DNA of 64,000 nucleotides from Bacteroidetes bacterium 37-13 (GTDB lineage Bacteria; Bacteroidota; Bacteroidia; Chitinophagales; LD1): NCBI GenBank assembly GCA_001897535.1, contig MKTC01000023.1, positions 1 to 64,000 of the forward strand, read 5' to 3'. Shown piece by piece: positions 1 to 8,767 of this stretch (position 1 is its first letter; each line of letters starts with the position of its first letter). The notes under the pieces were generated by a model. It saw only the letters and a program-made list of their open reading frames with translations, ran no database searches and was not told where the DNA came from. The position numbers and the translations under genes were made by a program.

Positions 1-565
1 CTACCAACTTTTTCCTTTCTGTTGTTACCTTAAACTCACTGTTTTCTTCCAGTTCGTTTACAAAGGCGGAGGCATCTTCCAATACTTCCTTTTCTACCAA
101 ACTATCCATACTGGCATTAGCTTTAATGTAGGCGCTGTCCACTGCTTGGCGTTTGCCGCGTACCATCCCTTTTTCTACACATTTTGAAAGTATTTTACGA
201 AACAGAGCAAGAAATACTTCTTCGCCCAAAAGTTGCCTTGTTCTTGATATGGTGGAATGCCAAGGCAACTCTTCATTCAAGTCGTAACCTAAAAACAAAC
301 GAACATCCAAGCAATTGCTGCAATAGCGAAGCAAAGCTCTGTCGCTGTTGATATTGTTCAAATAGCCAACTAATAATATCTTAAAGAAAACTACCGGATC
401 AATGCTCTGCTGACCTTCTGTACCATAGTATTTTTTGGTTTCGGAATATAAAAACCCAAACTCTAATTCGCGATTTACTTTGCGGTAGAAATTGTCTTGA
501 GGAACCAAGCCGTCTAAGCTGAGTTCGTAAAAGAGTTGCGGATTGAATTTTTTATGTCCCTGCAT
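1..565 (-). mobile_element. IS1182-family-like DDE transposase, N-terminal part (truncated by window start)
   Basis: Reverse-strand reading from ATG at 565: MQGHKKFNPQLFYELSLDGLVPQDNFYRKVNRELEFGFLYSETKKYYGTEGQQSIDPVVFFKILLVGYLNNINSDRALLRYCSNCLDVRLFLGYDLNEELPWHSTISRTRQLLG...; typical IS1182/IS5-type N-terminal domain; open to the window edge. Confidence 0.88.
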
Positions 566-647
566 AGTGCAAAAATAGACATAATTAACTAACAATCAAA
601 TAGTTATGACATTTTTTGTATTCTAATTTTTATTTTACTTTTGAATC

Positions 648-785
648 GTGCAACAGGCACATCGGTTTTGCAAAATGGCGGATTTAGTGCTAAATGTAAC
701 GGCAGTTCTTCGATTGAACTTTTGTAGAAAACTGAACATTTGTGCTTCGATTTCCGCCACTTCGCCAAGCTGCAAAACGTTATAG
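648..785 (+). repeat. attC-like recombination site 1 (imperfect inverted repeat)
   Basis: Ends GTGCAAC ... GTTATAG; arms TTTTGCAAAATGGCGGA / TCCGCCACTTCGCCAAGCTGCAAAACGTTA; 138 nt. Confidence 0.6.
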
Positions 786-819
786 CCAATGGTAGGACGA
801 CCGTAACAACAAATAAAAT

Positions 820-1407
820 ATGGGACTGACCGACATAAAAAAAGAACTAAAAAAACTGGACAAGGACAAACTAATTGACCTTGTTGCCGATTTGTATAAA
901 AAGAACAAATCAGTAAAAGAGTTTTTTGACTTTTATGTAAATCCAGACGAGAGAGAACTTTTTGAAAAGTATCGTGACAAAGTGTTTGAAGCGTTTTACC
1001 CTAAACGTGGTTACAACTACAAACTTAAGGACGGAAAACAAGCAATTAGCGACTTTAAAAAACTTGGGACATCGACAGACTTACTTGCTGACTTGATGTT
1101 ATTTTACGTTGAGACAGGAGTAAAATTCACAAATGACTATGGAGACGTCAATGAAAGTTATTATAAAAGTCTGGCAACAACTTTTGTTGACAGCTTGACT
1201 TTAATGAGCAAAGAAAACCTTCTTGACAAATTTGAAGGCCGAGTGGTAAAAGTTGTTGACGACACGAGCGGGATTGGTTGGGGTTTTCACGACTATTTAG
1301 TTCAAGTTTGGATGGACTTTTATCCATCAGAAGACGAAGAAGATTATGAAGACGACAACAACGCAATAGAGGAAAAAGGAAAAATAATAAAACTGGACGG
1401 ACAATGA
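820..1407 (+). CDS. DUF6155-like hypothetical protein (cassette 1)
   Basis: 195 aa ORF MGLTDIKKELKKLDKDKLIDLVADLYKKNKSVKEFFDFYVNPDERELFEKYRDKVFEAFYP..., resembles the DUF6155 family; starts 35 nt after attC-like site 1. Confidence 0.75.
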   Translation: MGLTDIKKELKKLDKDKLIDLVADLYKKNKSVKEFFDFYVNPDERELFEKYRDKVFEAFYPKRGYNYKLKDGKQAISDFKKLGTSTDLLADLMLFYVETGVKFTNDYGDVNESYYKSLATTFVDSLTLMSKENLLDKFEGRVVKVVDDTSGIGWGFHDYLVQVWMDFYPSEDEEDYEDDNNAIEEKGKIIKLDGQ

Positions 1408-1426
1408 CGACTGAAAGAACCACTGG

Positions 1427-1558
1427 CTATAACAGGCGTTTGGCTCAATGGCGGTTGACGTGGTTAATTGAACATTCTGCCTCGCATCAACTTTTGTGGA
1501 TTATTGAAAATTTTGTGCTCCGAAATCCGCCACTGCGCCAAGCGCCAAACCGTTACCA
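1427..1558 (+). repeat. attC-like recombination site 2
   Basis: CTATAAC ... GTTACCA; arms GGCGTTTGGCTCAATGGCGG / CCGCCACTGCGCCAAGCGCCAAACCGTTACC; 132 nt. Confidence 0.65.
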
Positions 1559-1575
1559 CACATACTAAAAAGACA

Positions 1576-2109
1576 GTGCAGACAAAAAAGAACATACCAT
1601 ATTATTTGATAGCAGTAGGACTTTTCATCTTGCTGAAATTTGGCTTTACACTTGCTGACAATAACGACTTGACCTTTCTTCTCAAACCGACCGACAAACT
1701 CGTTGGACTTTTGACAGGTTCGCATTCTGTTTATCTTTCAGACAGCGGATATTTCCACGAGCATCTAAACATCATTATTGACAAATCTTGTTCGGGTTTC
1801 AACTTTTGGATTTTAAGTTTCCTACTATTTACTTATTTGACCGTAAAGCACTTTGACAGGACTTTAAGTAAAATCCTGACTATTCCGACTGCTTTAATTG
1901 GAGCTTATCTGCTGACCATATTTGTAAATACATCGCGAATTTTTGCTTCAATCCTTGTGCAGACTCAGACAAAAAGCATTTTTCTGAACCAACAATATAT
2001 TATACACGAAGCTATTGGCATAACTACTAACCTGACATTCCTTATTTTGGCTTATGTACTAATAGAAAAATTAATAATCCATAAACGATACAATGCGAAA
2101 TTTTCTTAA
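1576..2109 (+). CDS. xrtK: exosortase K (XrtK-like); likely GTG start at 1576, the listed ORF start at 1468 lies inside the attC-like repeat
   Basis: Multi-TM protein with exosortase-like residues: Cys in IIIDKSCSGFNFW, Arg in VNTSRIFASI, His in IIHEAIGI; immediately followed by an MSEP-CTERM protein, the known partner of XrtK. Confidence 0.82.
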   Translation: MQTKKNIPYYLIAVGLFILLKFGFTLADNNDLTFLLKPTDKLVGLLTGSHSVYLSDSGYFHEHLNIIIDKSCSGFNFWILSFLLFTYLTVKHFDRTLSKILTIPTALIGAYLLTIFVNTSRIFASILVQTQTKSIFLNQQYIIHEAIGITTNLTFLILAYVLIEKLIIHKRYNAKFS

Positions 2110-4918
2110 TCCGAAATGGCTTTTTGTCATTAACACGCTACCGTTGGTCGTGCTGTTTTTTCTTTTCTTTGGTCAGTTCAATATCATTAAAACTTTATTG
2201 GATGAAAGCAGAATCCAACTTTGGAAATCTTTTGGTCTTTCATTAGGAGTTCTTGGATTACTGAATTTTGCATATGCGGTTTATTTGACTTTAAAGAAAA
2301 AGAATGTTTCTGTATGGTTTGGTTTAATAGCCCTACTTTGTTACATCCCTTTCATTTATCTCTATGGATACCGTTTAGATAGAATCATTCCTTTTTCTAT
2401 CCCTCAATGGATGGTTTCGGGCAACATATTTTTATATGTTGGGACATTTCTAATGCCGACACTCGCCTATTCATTATTCGTTTTGGTTTCTCATTTTACA
2501 CCTGAAAACAAAGAACACAAGGCTTGGGTAAACTTTTTAATTGCAATTGGAATTCCGATTGCCGGTTACTTATTTACTCAAATCATTCTTCCTTTATGGC
2601 AACCATTTGACAGGAATTTTAGCGTTCACGCAATGCTGATTCTTGTAATTACTGCTACTTTAGTTTTTCTCTTTTTCTTAATAAGGGGCGTTTTTATACT
2701 TGCGACCAAAAAAGCGGAAACTTGGCAGAAATACCAATTAGTATGGAAAATTCCAATTGTTATAGTGCTTCCATTAGTAGGATTATCAGTAAACAACGGA
2801 CACCTGTTTAATAATTTTGGACCAAGTGAATCAGGAATTTTTGGAGATTTTAATAATGCTTGGTTTTATATTCTTGCCGTTGTTAATGGTATAATGGTTT
2901 GCTTACCCAACCTTGAAAACAAAATATACCGACTACTTGTATTCATCGGAAGAAGTATAACATTTGCATACACATTCTATTTTTTTTTAGTGTTTCTCCC
3001 TTTTTTACCTTTATCAGTAATTGCAATTATTGCAATCGGGACAGGATTTTTAATGCTAACACCTTTACTGCTTTTCGTTATTCACATCAACGAGCTTTCA
3101 AAGGATTTCACACATCTAAAAACTCTGTTTCCAAAGAAACTCATCATCGGAATTTCGTTATTGGGTTTTTGGGTAATTCCAGCATTTATCACAGTATCTT
3201 ACCAGAAAGACAAAAGCGCTTTAAATGAAACACTATCTTATTTATACAGTCCTGACTACTCAAGGCAATATGATATTGATAAAGTTTCGCTTCAAAAAAC
3301 GCTCAATGTTATAAAAAGCCATAAAGACCGCAGAGATAGCAGAGGGGGAATATTTGGCAATGGAATTCCCTATTTGTCATCGTATTTTAATTGGTTGGTA
3401 ATGGACAATCTCACTTTGTCTGATTCAAAAATAAACACCATTGAAAAAATATTTTTTGGTAATACTTCTTTTGGGTTACGACCTGAAAATATCCAAAACG
3501 ACAATGTTCAAATAAGTAATATTTCCACAAACAGCACTTACGACAAAACTCAAAATGCTTGGAAAAGTTGGGTTGACTTGGAAATAACCAACAAAAGCGG
3601 AAATACTTGGTTTTCAGAATATTCTACTACGATTGATTTGCCCGAAGGTTGTTGGATTAGCGATTATTATCTATATGTTGGAGACATAAAAGAGCCGGGT
3701 ATTTTAGCCGAGAAAAAATCGGCAATGTGGATATTTTCACAAATCCGAAATGAAAATCGAGACCCAGGAATTCTATATTATTTGACAGGTAATAAAGTTG
3801 CTTTCAGAGTGTTTCCGTTCGCAAAAGATGAAGTAAGAAAAACAGGAATAGAATTCTTACATAAAGAGCCAGTAAAGCTAAACATTGACAATAATGTAAT
3901 TGAATTAGGAAATATTGAAGAAACAATCTACGAAGACATTGAAACTGAAAATATCGCTTACGTTTTTTCCCAACAAAAACAAAAATTGAATTCGGTTAAA
4001 CGTAGACCATATTTTCATTTTTTGGTTGACGCTTCTAAAGACCAAAATAGTAATTTAACCGATTTTATCAAAAGAATTGAACAGGTTTTAGATGCCAACC
4101 AACCACTTTCAGAAAACGGAAAAATCAGTTTCGTAAACAGCTATGTAAACACCACAACCCTTGATAACGATTGGAAAGAGCAATATAAAAATCAAACTTT
4201 TGAAGGTGGTTTTTACTTGGACAGAGCAATAAGAACAACCTTGTTTAATGCCTACCAAGATAAATCGAAAACATATCCTGTTATTGTGGTCGTAACTGAC
4301 AGTATACAAAATGCTATTTTAGACAAAGATTTTACAGACCTCAAGTTTACTTTTCCTGAAAGCGACTTGTTTTTCAATCTTGACAAGAATGGTAATTTAA
4401 GAGAACATTCTTTATCGGAAAATCCTATAAAAGAACTTCCTGAAATACATAGAGAGTGTATGTTTTGTGAAACAGTTTTGGAACACAAATTATCGGACAA
4501 TTCAGTTGCCTATTTAGCAAACAATAATCAACCAAGCATCATTTTTAAAAAGGATATTTTTGAAGTTTCTGAATCAGAAATTAAAGAAAAAAATTGGCAA
4601 TCTGCTTTGACAATGCAGGGGCAATGGACTTCGCAAATCTTGCGTCCTGAAATTTCAGACAAAGAATGGTTGAATATGGTAAGATACAGCTTCATTTCTA
4701 AAGTAATGACACCAGTAACATCATATTTGGTAGTAGAGAACGAAGCTCAAAAAGCAATGCTGAAAAAGAAACAAGAACAAGCTTTGGCAGGCAACAAGTC
4801 ATTAGACCTTGGTGAAGATACTCAACGAATGAGCGAACCAAGTTTAATACTTTTGACAATCCTACTCGGACTTGCTATTTGGTACAGAGAAAAACGAAAA
4901 CGACAATGGACAGAATAG
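2093..4918 (+). CDS. MSEP-CTERM sorting domain-containing protein (multi-TM N-terminus, VIT-like/vWA-like middle region)
   Basis: 941 aa; C-terminus ...DTQRMSEPSLILLTILLGLAIWYREKRKRQWTE = MSEP motif + TM helix + basic tail; overlaps the xrtK end by 17 nt. Confidence 0.85.
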   Translation: MRNFLNPKWLFVINTLPLVVLFFLFFGQFNIIKTLLDESRIQLWKSFGLSLGVLGLLNFAYAVYLTLKKKNVSVWFGLIALLCYIPFIYLYGYRLDRIIPFSIPQWMVSGNIFLYVGTFLMPTLAYSLFVLVSHFTPENKEHKAWVNFLIAIGIPIAGYLFTQIILPLWQPFDRNFSVHAMLILVITATLVFLFFLIRGVFILATKKAETWQKYQLVWKIPIVIVLPLVGLSVNNGHLFNNFGPSESGIFGDFNNAWFYILAVVNGIMVCLPNLENKIYRLLVFIGRSITFAYTFYFFLVFLPFLPLSVIAIIAIGTGFLMLTPLLLFVIHINELSKDFTHLKTLFPKKLIIGISLLGFWVIPAFITVSYQKDKSALNETLSYLYSPDYSRQYDIDKVSLQKTLNVIKSHKDRRDSRGGIFGNGIPYLSSYFNWLVMDNLTLSDSKINTIEKIFFGNTSFGLRPENIQNDNVQISNISTNSTYDKTQNAWKSWVDLEITNKSGNTWFSEYSTTIDLPEGCWISDYYLYVGDIKEPGILAEKKSAMWIFSQIRNENRDPGILYYLTGNKVAFRVFPFAKDEVRKTGIEFLHKEPVKLNIDNNVIELGNIEETIYEDIETENIAYVFSQQKQKLNSVKRRPYFHFLVDASKDQNSNLTDFIKRIEQVLDANQPLSENGKISFVNSYVNTTTLDNDWKEQYKNQTFEGGFYLDRAIRTTLFNAYQDKSKTYPVIVVVTDSIQNAILDKDFTDLKFTFPESDLFFNLDKNGNLREHSLSENPIKELPEIHRECMFCETVLEHKLSDNSVAYLANNNQPSIIFKKDIFEVSESEIKEKNWQSALTMQGQWTSQILRPEISDKEWLNMVRYSFISKVMTPVTSYLVVENEAQKAMLKKKQEQALAGNKSLDLGEDTQRMSEPSLILLTILLGLAIWYREKRKRQWTE

Positions 4919-4931
4919 CAAGAAGTACGTG

Positions 4932-5065
4932 TGGTAACATCACCTATACGCAAGCAGGGGTTTGGTGCTTCGTAGGACAGGCAAGTGCTAAATTTAAAAT
5001 TCAGTTCTTCGTAGGAAGTGCAGTGGTTAAAATCCCTGCCTGCGTATAGCTGAGAACCGTTAGTC
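4932..5065 (+). repeat. attC-like recombination site 3
   Basis: TGGTAAC ... GTTAGTC; arms CTATACGCAAGCAGGG / CCCTGCCTGCGTATAGC; 134 nt. Confidence 0.65.
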
Positions 5066-5106
5066 AGAATGTTAGGACGCCCCACAACAAACAGACAATT
5101 ACGAAA

Positions 5107-5388
5107 TTGAAAACAGCAAATTGGACAATATCGACACTTGTAATCTTGACAAATATTTACTTTTTGCCATTTAGTTTCGTGACAATAAAATCAACTGGTG
5201 GAGCATTTGGGTATGGACTTTTAATATTACCAATTTCACTTTCAATAAACCTACTACTTATATCGGCTGATCTGACTTTCAAGACAAAGTTTAATTACAG
5301 CGTTGGACTGCTTATCATTAATGGACTTGGATTGCTTTGGTCTTTGTTTTGGCTTTGGCTTTTGTTGACAACATCTAAAATGGACTAG
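5107..5388 (+). CDS. small membrane protein, hypothetical
   Basis: 93 aa, about three hydrophobic segments, TTG start, directly after attC-like site 3. Confidence 0.5.
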   Translation: MKTANWTISTLVILTNIYFLPFSFVTIKSTGGAFGYGLLILPISLSINLLLISADLTFKTKFNYSVGLLIINGLGLLWSLFWLWLLLTTSKMD

Positions 5389-5396
5389 TAAATATC

Positions 5397-5717
5397 ATGA
5401 TAGCACCGGACATTTTACCGCTTCTGATTTTTACAGCCATTGTTTTATTGGCTTGTCCTACGTTGACAACTATGTTCATTTATTATCGCTTCGGACTGAA
5501 AGCAAAACCAACAAAGCAAAAAGTATTTATTTCTTCGCTCTGTTTTTTAATAACACTTTTAATTATGTTTATTCTTCAAAGACAATTTCCTTTTTCAATT
5601 GGAATTTGGTATTCGTTATATTTCATAGTTATTAGCACACTGACAATTGCGGAATATAGAAAACAAAGGAAAAACACTACTGCTAACAGCACCTTGCCAA
5701 AAGCGGGGCAGACATAG
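5397..5717 (+). CDS. small membrane protein, hypothetical
   Basis: 106 aa with about three hydrophobic segments; its 3' end runs into attC-like site 4. Confidence 0.5.
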   Translation: MIAPDILPLLIFTAIVLLACPTLTTMFIYYRFGLKAKPTKQKVFISSLCFLITLLIMFILQRQFPFSIGIWYSLYFIVISTLTIAEYRKQRKNTTANSTLPKAGQT

Positions 5718-5814
5718 GTAAAATGAACATTAGAACATTTAATAAACATTTGTGGTTGCTTGACAGTTTAGGGCTCCGAAAGCCCCGCCTTCGCCAAGCT
5801 GCAAAACGTTAGTC
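5681..5814 (+). repeat. attC-like recombination site 4
   Basis: TGCTAAC ... GTTAGTC; arms CTTGCCAAAAGCGGGGC / GCCCCGCCTTCGCCAAGCTGCAAAACGTTAG; right arm shares TTCGCCAAGCTGCAAAACGTTA with site 1; 134 nt. Confidence 0.65.
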
Positions 5815-5882
5815 AGAATTGTAAAGCGACACCCAAACGACACAGCGACAATCAAAATAATTGACAACAAGACAAACAAGAA

Positions 5883-6431
5883 ATGAACTTATATCATCTA
5901 AATACAGGAGTTGATAGCAAAGTTTTGCTGAATGCTGACTATGACATTAGGCGATATACCGACTTCATCTCTAACGCAATAAAATTTCTTGAAAAAGAAA
6001 CTTTGTTCATCAAAGTCAAAAAACACATTGCCGAAACTGAAACGATAGTAAATGGAGAAAAAAAGATAACAAAGGAAACAAGATACATTCCTGAACTTCC
6101 GAAAAATAAAAGGGAAGAAAAGGCGATTGAAATACTATTTAACGAAAACACACGAAACATCTTTGACCAAAACAAGGATTTTAAAAGCGGCTCTATTCGT
6201 ATAATTGACCAAAACGAAGATGAAAACTATATAGTGTTGGCTGACGACATTGAAGGCGATACCATTTTCCTAAATCCCGACACATATCAACTTAGACAGC
6301 AAAAACAACTTGCTGTTCGAGATGTTCTGAAAGGCATCTCGAACAGCAGATATGGAGGGGTTTTAAATCCCGTTTATCTACTCTTCCAAATGCGCCACGC
6401 TAATACCTCAAAGAGCGGGGGGCACAGATAA
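5883..6431 (+). pseudogene. probably truncated ORF; N-terminal part coding, 3' end consists of REP/RAYT-associated sequence
   Basis: ORF reads MNLYHLNTGVDSKVLLNADYDIRRY...NPDTYQLRQQKQLA then enters a 14-bp hairpin (6311-6348) and palindromic REP-like sequence to the stop. Confidence 0.5.
6311..6348. repeat. REP-like hairpin A
   Basis: TGCTGTTCGAGATG-TTCTGAAAGG-CATCTCGAACAGCA; perfect 14-bp stem, 10-nt loop. Confidence 0.8.
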
Positions 6432-6455
6432 GCAGGATTTTTTAATCCTGAAAAC

Positions 6456-6983
6456 TCAATACTCTGCTAATTCCAACAATCCTTTTCTGTTGCCATAATA
6501 ATCACAACAACTGCTTAACAAGTATTCTTCTTCCTTTTCCACTATCCCTGCCCTTACAGGGTTTTGATGAATATATTTCAATTTAGTGTCAAAAAACGCT
6601 TTTGAAAATATTTCTTCGCCATGATAACCTTCTTCCCAAAACCAAACTTTCTCTTCTTTTTTAAACAACCACAGCAACCACTTTCTTCTGCTTTCTCTTG
6701 GATTTTCTCTAATGGCGTTTACAATTTTGGTAGCGGTAAATTTTTTTAAATCTCTGATAATGTCACTCAATGGCGTTTGTCTGCTTTGAATAATAAGATG
6801 AATGTGATTGCTCATAATCACATAAGCGTATATGTTCAATCCTTTTTCTTTTTGACAAAACTTCAAACTATCTATGATAATGTCTGAATAGTCGCGTCTT
6901 GTAAAAACATCTGCCCACTGATGAACAGTAAAAGTTACAAAGTATAAACCGAATTGGTCTTTAACTGTATAAGCAAATGCCAT
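6456..6983 (-). mobile_element. REP-associated tyrosine transposase (RAYT, Y1/IS200-like)
   Basis: HUH motif SNHIHLI and candidate catalytic Tyr in LKYIHQNPVRAGIV; 175 aa. Confidence 0.9.
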
Positions 6984-7031
6984 TTAGCAAATTTAGCGGG
7001 AATACTGCAGGTTGCAAATCTGCTTTTATCT

Positions 7032-7067
7032 GTTCTTCGACATGCCCTGCGGAACATGTCGAAGAGC
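7032..7067. repeat. REP-like hairpin B
   Basis: GTTCTTCGACATG-CCCTGCGGAA-CATGTCGAAGAGC; 13-bp stem with one G-T wobble, 10-nt loop. Confidence 0.78.
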
Positions 7068-7116
7068 GGACTTACTACTTTTTTTGTTTGTGATATGTTT
7101 TGGTGCGAAGAAACAA

Positions 7117-8631
7117 TTAAGCTTGTTTTTCAGGCTTCATTTGTGGGAACAAAAGCACTTCTTGAATGCTTGCTTGGTTGGTAAGCAACATACACAAACG
7201 GTCTATTCCGATGCCAATTCCGGAGGTTGGCGGCATTCCATATTCTAAAGCGCGAAGAAAATCTTGGTCAATAAACATGGCTTCATCATCACCGCGTTCC
7301 ATAAGCTTTGCTTGCTCTTCAAAACGGGCGCGTTGGTCAATTGGGTCGTTTAATTCGCTATAAGCATTGGCAATTTCTTTTCCGTTTATCATCAGCTCAA
7401 AACGCTCTACCAAACCCGGTTTGCTGCGGTGTTTTTTTGTGAGTGGACTCATTTCAACCGGATAATCTATAATAAAAGTTGGTTGCACAAACTTCTTTTC
7501 ACATAGCTCGCTGAAGAGTTCATCTATCAATTTCCCTTTTCCCATGGTGGCATCAACTTCCAAGCGGTGCTTTTTGCAGAGCTCGCGCAGTTGGTCTTCG
7601 TTCATTGCGCTAATATCTACTCCGGTAGCTTCGGTAATAGCATCAATAATTCCTATGCGTTTAAATGGTGCTTTAAAACTCACAATATTATCGCCAACAG
7701 GCACATCGGTGGTGCCGTGAAGTTTCAGTGCAATTTTTTCAAACAACTGCTCTGTAAAATCCATCATCCAAAAATAATCTTTGTAAGCCACATAAAATTC
7801 AAGTACGGTAAATTCAGGATTGTGGGTTCTGTCCATTCCTTCATTTCTAAAGTTTCGGCTAAATTCATACACAAATTCAAAGCCGCCTACAATCAATCTT
7901 TTTAAATAAAGTTCGTTGGCAATACGCAAATAAAATTCAGTATCTAAAGCATTGTGATGTGTAATAAATGGCCGAGCGGCTGCTCCTCCCGGAATGTTTT
8001 GTAAAACTGGCGTATCAACTTCTATTCCGCCATGTTCGTTCAGATAATCACGGATGGTTTTAATTATTTGTGTGCGTTTTAAAAACGTATCGCGCACACC
8101 TTGGTTCACAATTAAATCCACATATCGCTGGCGATAGCGCAATTCCGGGTCGCTGAAAGAATCGTAAATTTCACCATCTTTTTCTTTCACTATTGGCAGC
8201 GGTTTCAGCGATTTTGAAAGGAAAGTAAATTCATGAACGTGAATAGAAGTTTCACCGGTTTTGGTTTTAAAAACCTTGCCTTTTATGCCAATAAAATCTC
8301 CAATATCTAATAGTTTTTTAAATACTTCGTCCCAAAGTGTAGAGTCTTCACCGCGTTGTAAATCATTTTTAGAAACATAAAGTTGAATTCTGCCGTGTTG
8401 GTCTTCTAAAACTGCAAATGCTGCTTTTCCCATCAAGCGAATTGCCATTATTCTGCCTGCAATAGAAACGTGCCATTCCGCTTCACCTTCTTCGCCTTTA
8501 AAAGTGCTGAGAATTTGTTTTGAAGTAGCATTTACTTCGTATAAAGCAGCAGGATAGGCTTCAATTCCTAAACGTTCAAATTCTTTTAGCTTTTCTCTTC
8601 TTACTATTTCTTGTTCACTTAGTTGGCTCAT
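7117..8631 (-). CDS. lysS: lysine--tRNA ligase (class II)
   Basis: 504 aa; class II aaRS motifs ([29 protein letters not shown]). Confidence 0.97.
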   Translation of the reverse strand: MSQLSEQEIVRREKLKEFERLGIEAYPAALYEVNATSKQILSTFKGEEGEAEWHVSIAGRIMAIRLMGKAAFAVLEDQHGRIQLYVSKNDLQRGEDSTLWDEVFKKLLDIGDFIGIKGKVFKTKTGETSIHVHEFTFLSKSLKPLPIVKEKDGEIYDSFSDPELRYRQRYVDLIVNQGVRDTFLKRTQIIKTIRDYLNEHGGIEVDTPVLQNIPGGAAARPFITHHNALDTEFYLRIANELYLKRLIVGGFEFVYEFSRNFRNEGMDRTHNPEFTVLEFYVAYKDYFWMMDFTEQLFEKIALKLHGTTDVPVGDNIVSFKAPFKRIGIIDAITEATGVDISAMNEDQLRELCKKHRLEVDATMGKGKLIDELFSELCEKKFVQPTFIIDYPVEMSPLTKKHRSKPGLVERFELMINGKEIANAYSELNDPIDQRARFEEQAKLMERGDDEAMFIDQDFLRALEYGMPPTSGIGIGIDRLCMLLTNQASIQEVLLFPQMKPEKQA

Positions 8632-8767
8632 TATTTATTTTAATTTTTAAATGCCATAGTTTTTATGGCGCTGTAATAATATATCTTTAAAATTGCGGGC
8701 GAAAATAAGCCTTCGCTTCACTTAATGGTAATTCTATTTTTATTTACGTACTAATTTTTCTAAACAG

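Noticed and set aside
1148-1423. Antisense ORF of 91 aa
   Set aside because: Opposite the DUF6155-like ORF; low-complexity Leu/Ser translation with no recognisable domain.
1468-1575. N-terminal extension of the exosortase ORF (MNILPRINFCGLLKILCSEIRHCAKRQ...)
   Set aside because: It is a translation of the attC-like inverted repeat; a GTG at 1576 in frame gives a normal exosortase N-terminus.
4968-5016. Direct repeat CTTCGTAGGA (4968-4977 and 5007-5016) as a separate element
   Set aside because: Short and lies in the loop region of attC-like site 3; no independent support.
6311-6348. Hairpin as rho-independent terminator
   Set aside because: No T-run follows and its geometry matches hairpin B on the other side of the RAYT, so REP-like is more likely.
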